64,000 nucleotides of DNA from Lytechinus pictus. Taxonomy: Eukaryota; Echinodermata; Echinoidea; Temnopleuroida; Toxopneustidae. Where the stretch lies: NCBI RefSeq assembly GCF_037042905.1, contig NC_087252.1, forward strand, positions 38,148,556 through 38,212,555, written 5' to 3'. Positions 23,302-34,019 of the stretch are shown here, piece by piece. Numbering within the stretch: the stretch's first letter is position 1; the number at the start of each line of letters is the position of its first letter. A program made the translations under genes and the position numbers. The notes below the pieces were generated by a model. The model saw only the letters and a list, made by a program, of their open reading frames with translations. It made no database searches and was not told where the DNA came from.

Positions 23302-24470
23302 TGCAGAACCAACATACATTCACTCGAAGAAAAAAAATGTATATATAAAACAATATGTATGAATAAGTGTTATGTTTGGAAGAAATAAGTGCAATGAATA
23401 CATACTCCATGTAGTACAGATCTGCGACAGATCCCAAATTAGCAAAAAGCAAAAAATAAAAAATAAAAAATGAAGAAGAAGACTTCATAGAGTTAACGAA
23501 TATATTAGTGACTTAAGTCCATGGTATGAAGCTCATTTCGAGGAAATAAAAAAAAATGGATAGATAAAAACGAGTCTGTATTATTTTAGTCATTTTTGCA
23601 TGAAATTCCGGGATATAAATCACAGAAAATATGGGCTTTTATAGGCAACATCATGCCCAGAAAAGATGGGCTTGTATGAGCTGCAACATGAGGTGGACTT
23701 GGGTCGTTCTTGAATCCATATACTCACTATACCATATGCATATGACGTAATAATAACATATCGCCCTTCCAAAAAGGCTATAAGAATACGCGTAAACGGA
23801 GTTGTCAAAGATGCGCCATGCAGCTACAGATCACGACGCGCCTGCGAACAAGGTAATGGCACTTACCGGTACGATGGCGACGCGATGACGTCAAGGCATA
23901 AGGGGTCCGTTTCAAACTTGTTACAATAACACATTGACAATAACAATTAATAGCTACTGAAACCCTTCACTCTGATTTGCTGATTGTAGGTTTGTTACAG
24001 AAATCTACCTTTATTTAAGAATGTCGAATTATCCATTCCTCTGATTGGTCAAAAGCGGGGTCATGTATTCCATCATGCCTTCAATTACAACAAGCTACGG
24101 TGCTAACCAAGGGAAACGGGCATAGTTAACAAGATTTCAGCCCGTTGGCCCCTGATCTGCCCCATAACGACGGGCATAGTTAAATTGGGCTGAGATCCCC
24201 GTTTGATTTCATGCAAAATGCTGCTTTCTGCGGTAATTGCCACTTCCATAAAGTTCCGCGCGATTTATTCGAAAATTTTAGACAACTCGTGCATTTAATA
24301 CGCGCTTATTGCGCAAGTACGCGCAACAGATATGACATATCGATGGAATGGCCGATAGTGGTACTTATTCGTGACCCCGGCTTGTTCTATCCCCAATATT
24401 TTATTGAATATGTTTAAAAAATAAGGACATTATTGGAAAGAGTGAAATTAAAGTAAATACCGGTATATAC
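23302..24470. other. Interval between two coding candidates
   Basis: AT-rich to about 23800, then more CpG-rich, with GATGACGTCAAGG (a CRE-like site) at about 23884 and two diverged GGGCATAGTTAA segments near 24118 and 24172. No exon recognised. Confidence 0.35.
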
Positions 24471-24587
24471 GGTACCGTACGCCGTACGGTCACGGCTGTT
24501 TCACAGTTAAAATAAGCTTAGCGCCCCCTTGCGGCACGAGTACGCATATGCATTTAACGTTGTTGTACCACGATCTCTTCCGGTGCG
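24471..24587 (+). promoter_or_regulatory. Possible promoter/5' UTR, CpG-rich
   Basis: Overlapping CGTACGGTAC-type motifs and a CTCTTCCGG (ETS-type) site lie just 5' of a possible first coding exon. There is no TATA box. The assignment rests only on composition and position. Confidence 0.25.
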
Positions 24588-24707
24588 ATGAAAAAAACTT
24601 CGGCGAATGTTGTGGCATCTGGCGCTGACATGACCAACTCTCTCTCAACAGTTTCTTTATTTCGCAAAAATTCCGTGGAGAAAACATTTTTGTCCATGTT
24701 CGAAGTC
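24588..24707 (+). CDS. Possible first coding exon of an unidentified gene
   Basis: ATG at 24588 opens 40 codons (starting MKKTSANVVASGADMTN and ending VEKTFLSMFEV) that run directly into GTAAGTATG, a near-ideal splice donor, at 24708. The intron would be phase 0. The peptide is of mixed composition with no repeats. I do not recognise it, and no convincing downstream exon was found in the window; the next 10 kb is mostly transposons. The opposite strand is also open here (24775 to 24554), so the strand is not certain. Treat as a candidate. Confidence 0.3.
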
Positions 24708-25098
24708 GTAAGTATGGCAATGTGATTATATATTTTATGTTTTTTTCCATTTTGTGATGATGCGTGCGTTTGCATAATCCAATGTAAACTCGCGAATTTG
24801 GTCCTAATTATGGAACATTTTAAAGTCCAAAATTTAAAAAGTCCGGTTTGTCAGTGTTTCATATTTATTGTAGTTTTGTTTTCAAAGCACTTAAGATTCA
24901 TCTGGCGCAATTTTTCGTTGGACCCATCAGTAGAATTTATTTTAGGTTGATTTTTCGATACTGCATATTCTGTTTGTATAGGATGTGCGCGCCGCAACCG
25001 CGGGTGAAGCCGGGGTGCGGGCCGCCTGGCTGTGTGGTCAGGTACCGCTCACAGTCAGCAGCTCAGCTGCGCTTCGTATGAGCTGAGCTAGCTGAGTG

Positions 25099-26566
25099 CA
25101 CTGGCGTAAATCCGTGTTGGTGGGTGGGGGGGATGACTGAAATATTTTGGCATTTTTTTGCAATCATGTTTTTAGATATACAAGGAATTGTCATTGATAT
25201 GTCCACAGTGGCGTACCGTGGGTCACGGCATTGGGGAGGGGGGCACCAGTAAAAATTTTGAATCACTAAGTGAGTGCGCGAAGCGCGCTAAGTTGCCAGT
25301 TATACTGAACTAATAGAGACATTTTAAGGACAATGTCATTAAACGGATATGTATCTCACTGATCAAATAACGCGAGCGCGAAGCGCGAGCTGAAATTTTT
25401 TTTATTCACACCTAAAAAGGGACAATATAATAAAATTTGTGTAATCATGATAGGTACCTGTCTCGCTAAACAATGCGCGCGCGAAGCGCGAGCTGAAAAC
25501 TTAGATAATTCAGACCTGAAGTGGGGCATTCTAAGGTTTCTTTGTAGGAATTAACTAGGACCATACGTATTTCATTAACCAAATGATGCGAGCGCGAAGC
25601 GCGAGCTGAAAATTTTTGATATTCAGATCAGAAGGGACATTTTAAGGACTGGGTTTAGGAATTCATGAAGAGCAGACATATATCACCAATCCACTAGTGC
25701 GAACGTAATCACGGACAGGAAATGTTTCATATATAAGAAGACCTTAACATGGGGCAATCACTTTTGAGTCATGAAAAAAAAACATATGTCACCACATAAA
25801 ACAATGATAACTCAAGTGCTAGGAAATATATTTGGTTTATATTGACTTGAAAACGAGATGTTTTAGTACAACAGGATTATATATCTCGTTAAACAGACAA
25901 TGCGAGCACCAGGAACAATAAAAAAAGACGTAGGCCCTGGGCAAATTATGTTTCATAAAGTTGTAATGTAACATAACATAATTATAATATAATATAACAT
26001 TATAATGAATAATATTTTCTTCTTTCCCACTACGTTTCTCTTCCTTTCTCCCTTTTTTCTCCTTTCACCCTTTCCCCGTTTTTTTTTTGGTCAGCCGATG
26101 GGGGGGATGTGCCCCCCATGCCCCCCGTAGTTACGCCACTGTATGTCCATATGGCAAATTCCCCTCCAATATTATTATCTTTTTTTTACCCCATGATGGT
26201 TTAATGGTTTTATTAGAGATTACATTAAAAAATTTTTGACATTCCATCTTAATCCCTTCCCAAAGACCCCAACATTGATGAATTGGAAGAAACAGGGGTT
26301 TCTCTTCAATGTTATAATAAGGACATAAGTATTTCGTTTGGAATGGTGAAATGGCTCTTTATTTGCATTTTATGATACAATAATATTGTTTTGTTTGTTA
26401 AGCGGTATTTTAGGAAGAATTTTCACCAATAAAACAATTATCTCTTGTGATTTTTTTTCCATTTTTTTCGTAAAAAGTGGGGGGGATGTTTGTACAGGCC
26501 ATCCCCCCCTCCTCGAAAAGTGGGGGGGATATATCCCCCCCATCCCCCCCGGGATTTACGCCAGTG
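25099..26566. mobile_element. Non-autonomous hAT-like element, outer of a nested pair
   Basis: The terminal inverted repeat is exact: CACTGGCGTAAATCC on the left and its inverse on the right. The 8-mer GCTGAGTG lies immediately outside on both sides (25091-25098 and 26567-26574). G-runs follow the left end and C-runs precede the right end. It has no transposase. A second element (25206-26141) has inserted in it, so without that insert the element is only about 0.5 kb. Confidence 0.92.
25206..26141. mobile_element. hAT-like element nested in the previous one
   Basis: The ends are CAGTGGCGTACC on the left and the near-inverse GTTACGCCACTG on the right. The perfect 8-bp duplication TATGTCCA flanks it (25198-25205 and 26142-26149). 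The interior is a row of diverged tandem units of about 103-115 bp, each keeping a GCGAAGCGCG core (25378, 25481, 25594, and a weaker one near 25277), while the AT-rich spacers have drifted. Later units have lost the core. Non-coding. Confidence 0.92.
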
Positions 26567-27952
26567 GCTGAGTGAGAGTGCATATGATGCGCCTGCTGCA
26601 TGCTGCTGAGTGCTGCATACTTGTACTGGTATACCGTATCTAACTTTGACTCGTGCTTAAAGGTATGTCACGGTCTGTAGAGCTAGATCTAGACTCTAAT
26701 TTTGACTATCACTATGAGTAGTAGTACTACTAGTAGTAGTATGACAACACTTGCAATGTTTTTTTTTTTTTTGCATACAAATTTACAATGTTGTAGATCT
26801 GTGTTTAAGGGCTACACCACACTAGATTCTACTTAGTAGTAGTACTAGTAGGCCCTATAGATTCTAGATTTTTAATTATTTTTTTGGGGGGTGGGGTAGA
26901 TTCTGATTGAGGTTTTTCAGATACAATGGGGGGGGGGGGAATTGCATTAAAAATATGCTGTATACCCAGTTGTTGTGTGTCCGGACAGGTTGTGTGTCCG
27001 GACGATCAATTTTAGACAGTCATTTGAAAAAAATTACAAGCGAAGTTTCATCAATTTTTAGTACAAAACGTTAGGAAATATTATAAAGAACAAAACAGAA
27101 GATGATTATTGAATTCATTATTAGTGTAATCCAAAGACAAAAAAGAAGGCTTCAAAAAGATAAAATGTCCGGACACCCGACCCCCCATCCTACTGCATAG
27201 AGTCTATATGGTGGGGCCAGGGGAGGGAAGGATTGGGGTCTGAAATGAAGAAGGATTTTGTGTGTGGAAGTTTTTTTTTCTTCTTTATTTTCTCTATTAT
27301 GTATTTCTAAATCTTCCAGTTTCAGTGAATATCAATAATCAATGTTATCACGCATTGCTACATTTATGCACAACAATTTACTGTATCGTACTATGCACAC
27401 ATAGGTCAGGTAAATTCTAATTTTCTATAATATTCATTTATAATTATAGTTCATACATAATTATATGATGGTTTATCTCTGCACTCGCATCTTTGGTGGC
27501 ATTCCTCGTCTACTAAATTTCATCATAAGATGACTTTCATCTTTCAAAGATCCTTTCGGGTTGAATATAACACGTCTTCTATGTGCACGTTTTGTACAGG
27601 AAAGATTAGCATAACTTCTGTTCTTTTTCATCATCATAGTAGTTGTTCTCTGGTAAAACAGGTAGTCAAAGAATTGTGACTGGTACTGTAGCTTTTTCTT
27701 CTTTTGTTGATTTGAGTGGAGATTAGTCATATTTGACTAATGTCGCCATTAACATAATCTAAAAAATCTCATTTCTCACATAATGACATTATTACCAATA
27801 TATTACAGGTTTTTTATTTTATGTATCCTTTCAACTAGTTCCACTAGCCTCAAAATTGAAGGAAAAAAAAACATGTATATTAAATCAGAGGTTAAATCTG
27901 AATCATGCCTAAATCACATCAGATATAAGACACATCTATTTCACTTTTTATA
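26567..27952. other. Interval with TAGTAG and TCCGGACA motifs
   Basis: No gene recognised. TAGTAGTAC clusters occur at about 26715-26740 and 26835-26850. GTGTGTCCGGAC occurs twice in tandem near 26975-27005, and TGTCCGGACA recurs near 27168, which may bound a small unclassified element. A minus-strand frame at 27473-27730 is basic but has no recognisable domain. Confidence 0.4.
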
Positions 27953-28180
27953 CACTACTCAAAAAAAGTTAAGGACCACTGTTTAATGTGTGTATACAAT
28001 TTTCAAACCGGGTGTTGTATTTCTAGAAATACCCGAATATGGCTGTCTTGAATCTCCTCAAACACCCTGTAACAATTTCACACATGGGTGGTTTCAGTTG
28101 TTGCATGATGTCTCTCGCATTATTGCATATCCTGAAAAGTGGGCCCATTGTGAAGTGGTACAAATGTGGATTCAAATGCA

Positions 28181-28560
28181 TTTTCTGTCTTTAGTCTCTA
28201 CAATCAACAAATTGCTGACAACAGCAATGCCAAGATACAGCTATCCAGGATGCCATCAAACACAATGAAATCAATTTCACACATGCAGTTCTTTCATGTC
28301 TCTTGCATCATTGCAATGTGCCCGTACAAAAGTGGCTTCCAAAGCATTTTCTGTCTTTAGTCTCTACAATCAACAACTTGCTGACAATAGCAATGCCAAG
28401 AAACAGCTGTCCAGAATGCCATCAAACACAATGACATCAATTTCACACATGCAGTTCTTTCATGATGTCTCTGGCATCATTGCAGTGGGCCATAAGACAA
28501 GTGTCTTCCAAAGCATTTTCCGTCTTTAGTCTGTACAATCAACAACTTGCCTACAACAGC
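28181..28560 (+). repeat. ~167-bp tandem repeat in the transposon 5' region
   Basis: A unit with TTTTCTGTCTTTAGTCTCTA and AATTTCACACATG phrases occurs three times; the same phrase starts at 28181, 28347 and 28516 (spacing 166 and 169). The third copy runs into the transposase start: the AGCAATGCCAAGA phrase that supplies the ATG is present in all three units, but only the last leads into the long frame. Confidence 0.85.
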
Positions 28561-28561
28561 A

Positions 28562-29542
28562 ATGCCAAGACACCACCTAAGTGAAACAGATGTAGCCAGA
28601 GCCCTAGGGATGCTGGAAGCTGGCCTCAGTCAGCGAAGAGTAGCCAGAATGATGGGCGTGTCACATAGTGTCATTAGCAGAGCAAATCAAAGACACCGAG
28701 AGACAGGGCTATACTCCGAGAGACCCCGCAGTGGCCGACCAGTTTCGACAACCCCTAGAGATGATCGCTACTTGACGAATCTCAGCCTCCGCAACCGCTT
28801 TCACAGTGCACGCCGCCTCAACAATGACTTCGCTGCAGCAACTGGAGTGATTGTTTCCACTCAAACAATCCGTAACCGACTTCACAGAGCCAATATGCAT
28901 GCCAGACGGCCAGCTCAGTGTGTCCCACTCACCCCTGCTCACAGAAGAATTCGTCTCAACTGGGCCCGGGAGCATGTCAGATGGACCAGACAGCAATGGC
29001 GTAGAGTTCTGTTCACAGATGAGAGCAGATTTTCCCTTGACCACAATGATGGACGTTCGAGAGTCTGGAGGCGACCAGGAGAGAGATTTGCAGACCCCTG
29101 TATTGCAGAACATGACCGTTATGGGGGAGGCAGCGTCATGGTGTGGGGAGGCATCACCTACGCCAACCGTACTCGTCTCTACGTGGTCCCAGGGGGAGCA
29201 ATGACAGGAGTGAGGTACAGGGATGAGGTCCTTGAACCTATAGTGGTGCCATTTGCAGAAAATGTGGGACAAAACATCATTTTCATGGATGACAATGCCC
29301 GTGCCCACCGAGCTAGGGTGGTGACCGAGTTCCTTGAGGGCCAGGGGATTGAGCGTATGGAGTGGCCAGCGAGGTCCCCGGACTTAAACCCGATAGAGCA
29401 CGTCTGGGACATGATGGGGAGGAGTCTCGAGCAGCTCGAAGCCCATCCACTTGGACTGCAGCAGCTGGGTGTGGCTCTGGAGGCTGCATGGGATGCACTG
29501 GACGTCAGAGACATCAATCGCCTCATCAGCTCCATGAGATAG
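28562..29542 (+). CDS. Tc1-type transposase, DD34E, intact
   Basis: 326 aa from ATG 28562 (a TTG-initiated extension at 28547 is not needed). The enzyme would bind the element's terminal repeats and cut and paste it into TA sites in the nucleus. Two helix-turn-helix units open the protein (about residues 7-45, LSETDVARALGMLEAGLSQR, and about 70-110), joined by a GRPR-like ERPRSGRP linker. The catalytic core shows Asp in VLFTDESRFSL, GGGSVMVWGGI, Asp in FMDDNARAHRA and Glu in SPDLNPIEHVWD; exactly 34 residues separate the last two catalytic residues. Length matches the usual 330-350 aa. No stop or frameshift is seen, so activity is possible. It lies centrally between perfect inverted ends, and its GC content is well above that of the host flanks. 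Confidence 0.96.
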   Translation: MPRHHLSETDVARALGMLEAGLSQRRVARMMGVSHSVISRANQRHRETGLYSERPRSGRPVSTTPRDDRYLTNLSLRNRFHSARRLNNDFAAATGVIVSTQTIRNRLHRANMHARRPAQCVPLTPAHRRIRLNWAREHVRWTRQQWRRVLFTDESRFSLDHNDGRSRVWRRPGERFADPCIAEHDRYGGGSVMVWGGITYANRTRLYVVPGGAMTGVRYRDEVLEPIVVPFAENVGQNIIFMDDNARAHRARVVTEFLEGQGIERMEWPARSPDLNPIEHVWDMMGRSLEQLEAHPLGLQQLGVALEAAWDALDVRDINRLISSMR

Positions 29543-29974
29543 CGCTGTGAAGCCGTTATTGCTGCAGGAGGTGGTCACACTCGTTACTGAACTGCCTGAA
29601 AGACACTCAGACATTCGTTTTTACCACTTCATGTCGGTAGCTGATACCCCTCGGGGCCCACTTTTCAGGATGTGCAGTGATGCGAGAGACATTGTGCAAC
29701 AACTGAAACCACCCATGCGTGAAATTGATTACAGCGTGTTTAAGGACATTTAGGACAGTTGTACTGAGGTATTTCCAGAAATAAAACACCTTGTATAAAA
29801 TCTTTATGTACGTTTTAAAAAGTGGTCCTTAACTTTTTTTGAGTAGTGTATATGAAATATAAAAAAAAAAAAAAATTTATATCACACATTTTTTATTAAT
29901 GATCTACACATCTGTGACGTTACAAAATAAATCGAAATTTATATCTCCAATATCCTGACTTATACATTTTCTCT

Positions 29975-31913
29975 TCTTTATTTGTCAGTTGCCTTGCGAT
30001 GGGATGAATCATTTTCTGGAGCGATGAGATGGAATTGGGACCTTCATAGCATCCAACAAACAAGGATTTCTGTGAGGCATTGGGTTTTCCACATTGCAGA
30101 CCTCTGTATCACCAACTTAAATGAGCCTCCACCTGTCCACCATGATCTCCCCCAAGCTTAATCCACACCTCATCTTCAGGAATTGCCCCATCGTGAGTTG
30201 TGAGAAATCCATTCCTGTGGAAAGATGATGGAACATGAATATATGGGTAGGTTTGATGATTTCTGCCAATTAATAGCTTTAGCTATTAAAAAAAGGCTGG
30301 CCTCCTTCAACATTTTTCAAGATATTTTAATACTTTTTTTGTTTGAGTCTACCGGTAATGCAAAATTTACGGCCACATATTTGTGAGAATTGGCATATTT
30401 TTCAAAAATTATACAATTATGCAAGTGCATATCATATCAGAATTTGCTCAAAAACTTGTTTTTAGTACAAATCAAATGCTTTATTCTGTCTCCAGCTAAG
30501 ATTTATGATTGTATTTATTATTTTCACTTTTGCTGAATTGAATCATGAATCTGGCAGCAGATTATCTATTGTCATTTAGGGGTGCGAATGGTAATGAATA
30601 ATCCTTGGCCCCTGAGCTGAATTTATTGATTTTATGTTCTTTATGATCATTAAAACTATTCAAAATAAAGCAATATTCTGGTACTAACTTTTCTTTCCAT
30701 TTCTGTTGTCTAACCACCTCCAGTCTGTGACTCTGCTATGTACCTAGCGAATCACTGTCGACTATCCATGGTTCAAGTGAGGATTGGCCAACCTGGTCAT
30801 TTCTTAATTACCTACAGACTGTAACTGCACCGTACAAAGTCTTATGCAGGAATGGGGCTACAGCAGTGATGGAGACACCACATTCGACTGGGCAGATCAG
30901 ACGATGCAATACCTTTGGTCTGCCCCCCCCCCCCTCCGAGGAGCCATGCACTGCCAGAGATCTTGAGCCAGGTCTTCACTGGTCAGGACTTCAGTGGTTA
31001 TCCATGGATAAGATGAGGTCAGTATGACATTAATTCTCAGTGAAATTTACCTATTCATTTGTTTGTACTGTGACCAAGTAAGGTGCACATCATTCATCAT
31101 GGCCAACATCTTTGCTGCATCAAATTTTTCTTCGTTATGTAAATCTCTTTGAATGACTTACAAGAAGAAGCTTTCTTCACATGTATACGCTGTAAAACAT
31201 ATATATATATAATAACTTTAATTTCATATTTTGATGGCCATTCACTAGAAGATTCTTTTTCCCCAAAATCCAAATTTGGTGCTTTTAAATTCATCTGCCA
31301 CTACACATGTTGAAATAACATACCCCCACTCACTTGCATACAGATTGGGGTCATGGCTCCCCAAAATTTGCACCACAAAGAAAAGGGGATTAAAAAAAAG
31401 GAAAGTAAAAGGGGTGAAACATATTACTTTCTGAATATGTCAATTGCTATCACAGTTTTTATTATTTAAAAGGTCAGAAATAGTCAATATGGAAGAAAAT
31501 GTTTAAAGATAAGAAATCAAAGTGATTTGGGTATCATAAGGAAGGGGATATTTATTTTTTTCCAACTATAAGTAGATCAACATCTAAACTTGTAAACCAT
31601 TCTTAAAAATATGTTTTACCTCTTTCAAAGAAATAAACGAGTAGTATATTGCATTTGTACAGGTGATGAGCTGTGAATGAAGACAATTCTCTCATTTAAT
31701 TTCGCAGTGCTAAGAATTTTTGTTACTTACTCTTCCAGGTATCTCGTTGATTTCGGCATCACCATCTTCCTGAAGCTTCTTCCTAACGATGAAACTGGAG
31801 GCTCTTTCCACGGATCTTAGAATATGTACAATATATTGTATAGCTGGTTCGAGTGTGATTCCAGCTTTTTTAAGAGCTTCTTGACGTTTAACTTCTACTG
31901 GCCTTTATTGTTG
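29975..31913 (-). pseudogene. Decayed LGGDHGG-motif protein, probably transposon-related
   Basis: Read on the minus strand. A segment at about 31913-31738 encodes EVKRQEALKKAGITLEPA, then RSVERASSFIVRKKL and ends EINEIPGR before GTAAGT. After a gap, TTTCCACAG at about 30215 precedes a segment with GFLTTHDGAIPEDEVWIKLG followed by GDHGG. The reading then changes frame at least twice: SFKLVIQ, VCNVENP, and finally NASQKSLFVGCYEGPNSISS. All these pieces join in the right order as one protein, so this is a broken multi-exon gene or a mobile-element gene. From memory, a related LGGDKGG...SFK...Q motif occurs in large repeated protein families of marine invertebrates; I cannot name the family. The splice phases of the two main pieces do not match, consistent with decay or a missing exon. 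Confidence 0.5.
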
Positions 31914-34003
31914 TTAACATCTCCTGTGAATGTTTATAGGAGGCCAGTATTGCCAAAAACACAGTAAACCTCGAGTTCACATATAGTTAAAAAACAGGAA
32001 CTACTTGTAACATTATTTAATGTTCTTGCTACAAATTGGACATGGTGAAACTTTACATTCATTATATCTTAAGTATTTACTGAGGTACTCACTACAAAAG
32101 AAAGTTGTGGTCAAAAGGTCAAGTTTTTGTTCAACTTGGTCACATTTCTTTATTTCTGCATCAATTATGTTCACACATCTGATCATTGGGTAATACTACT
32201 GTACGTACGTTAGGATAATGAAAATTGCTTAGTCAGGAAAAGTGGCTTATTGGATCCTCTATCTTTTGCTTATAATTATTTTTTTCAAATTAAATATTTC
32301 TCCATCAAATCTGACAAATTCATTATTTTTATATCAGTAATTATTAAACAACGTCAGTAATAAGAGTTTTGATAAACATGTGCAAGTATATGTACCACCA
32401 TCAATGTGCAGAGTATTTGCTGGAAGGGTACATGCTACAGAGAAATTTTAATGTGTGCAACCGTAGGATACGGGAAAAAATGCTTGCAGTCTTTGATGTA
32501 CTTTTGAAGATCAAGATAGAATTCACCCAGAACATCTACCGGGTGTTAGTACTTAGTATGCCGAAAATATCCAAGATAAGTTCAGCACCATTCATCTGGA
32601 AGACGAGACGAGTCAAAGCATTTTAAACAATTATAAAAATTGCCTGCGCTATATTTGTCTGAATTGATATGCAGTTAGAATTGATCAAATTCTGAATGCA
32701 AGCTGACAAATTTATTTAGGAGGGTATTAACATGAATGCATTTTTAGTACAAGTGAGACGTCTCTGGTAGTCTTGCCTGCATCATTATGCAATTCAATAT
32801 GGTCGCATTTCAGAAGTTCGGTATGGAAATGGGTGGATGATGAACAAAGTATTTGTCGAGTTAAATACCACTAATTGAATAAGATTAAATTCAATTATAA
32901 AAACCGACTTCTGGAATGTCCCTCTACAGTTATTATTCATGACATGTCTAATTATACTCGACTAGTAGGAAAATGTCAGCCAATGTGATATACATTAAAC
33001 TTTTATTTTTTTTAATTCCAATAATTTAGATATATTTCACTTCAAACTTATTCAAAGACTACAGGCATCACTTTTTCAATTTGAAGTATATTGATAAAGA
33101 AGTTATAGCATGTAGGTATTATAGTAGGTTAAAAAACAACTTAAATGTGTATTATAATGGCAATGTATTATATTGTGTCATAATATGAGTTATGACTAAG
33201 GTTTACATTTCTAGTCAGTTAAAATGCAAAGAACAACTAGATTAAGATCATTTTTACAAATTCAACAATTTTGATAATATACAGGAATGAGCTACATGTG
33301 CATGTTATATCCAAAATAATCAATTACCAGTAGTCACTTATCTGATTTGTAAATGATATTTATAGTATTTTAAAGTCTTGTATCATTGCAAAAAAACTTT
33401 TATCCACGGTGTACTGAATTTGCCGGGCATGTGAGGGTGACAGTCATTTTTCATTTTTTTTTTTTGAACATTGTTAAAATTAAATGTACACTAATAGACA
33501 TGTAATAGATAACCAATTTTTGTGGCTGTGTGAGTGGTAAATCACATGAAATCTGCAAATATTATATTTATTTTCAAATGACTGATTATTTCATATATAT
33601 ATATTTATTCATTTGTTTTTCTTTGGGGGGGGGGGTATATAATGCAGACCCGACAAGTGACCAGGGTTTGTATTTAGGGGTCCAATCCCTTCTCCTTTCC
33701 TCCATATTTTATAGCTTTTATAAAGTTAAGAGGGTTTCATTGACCCCTCTCCCCAACTGCAGACATGTAGACATTGAATTTTACCTCCTGGAATCTAATC
33801 CAAACACAGAAAATGAGGGGTATCCATATCATGTAATGGTAAATGATTATGTCTGAAATACATTTTTCCAAACACATATAAAGTATTCTAATCTTGGGCT
33901 ATCATGAATTAAGTTTTAGGCTATTTCTCCCATATTTTTCACGTTAGTCCATAAATCATTTCCATATCAGTTGTTATACATGCTTATTAAAATATTCTAT
34001 TGG
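31914..34003. other. AT-rich interval, no gene seen
   Basis: No gene recognised. An 85-codon plus-strand frame at 32369-32626 has no domain signature. A T-run lies near 33455 and a G-run at 33625-33635. Confidence 0.4.
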
Positions 34004-34019
34004 TACCCAGGTAACAAGC

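Larger units (their letters stand above)
27953..29848 (+). mobile_element. Complete Tc1-type DNA transposon
   Basis: 1896 bp bounded by TA on each side (27951-27952 and 29849-29850). The outer 28 bp are perfect inverse copies (27953-27980 and 29821-29848), starting CACTACTCAAAAAAAGTTAA. A second, imperfect inverse match lies about 25 bp further in (GGTGTTGTATTTCTAGAAAT against the inverse of the right side). One uninterrupted transposase frame lies between. Perfect ends, intact coding sequence and clean TA flanks make this the youngest-looking autonomous element in the window. Confidence 0.96.

Noticed and set aside
27473..27730. Basic 85-aa minus-strand frame
   Set aside because: The C-terminal half looks mildly protein-like, but there is no domain, splice context or repeat match to support it.
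28709..29308. 199-aa minus-strand frame
   Set aside because: Shadow of the Tc1 transposase on the opposite strand.
30720..31016. Possible plus-strand exons (acceptor CACCTCCAG, donor ATGAG before GTCAGT, readings such as EWGYSSDGDTTFDWADQ)
   Set aside because: Different frames look coding in different parts, the implied intron would be only about 50 bp, and a 12-C run lies inside. It may be part of the decayed element on the other strand. Not supported well enough.
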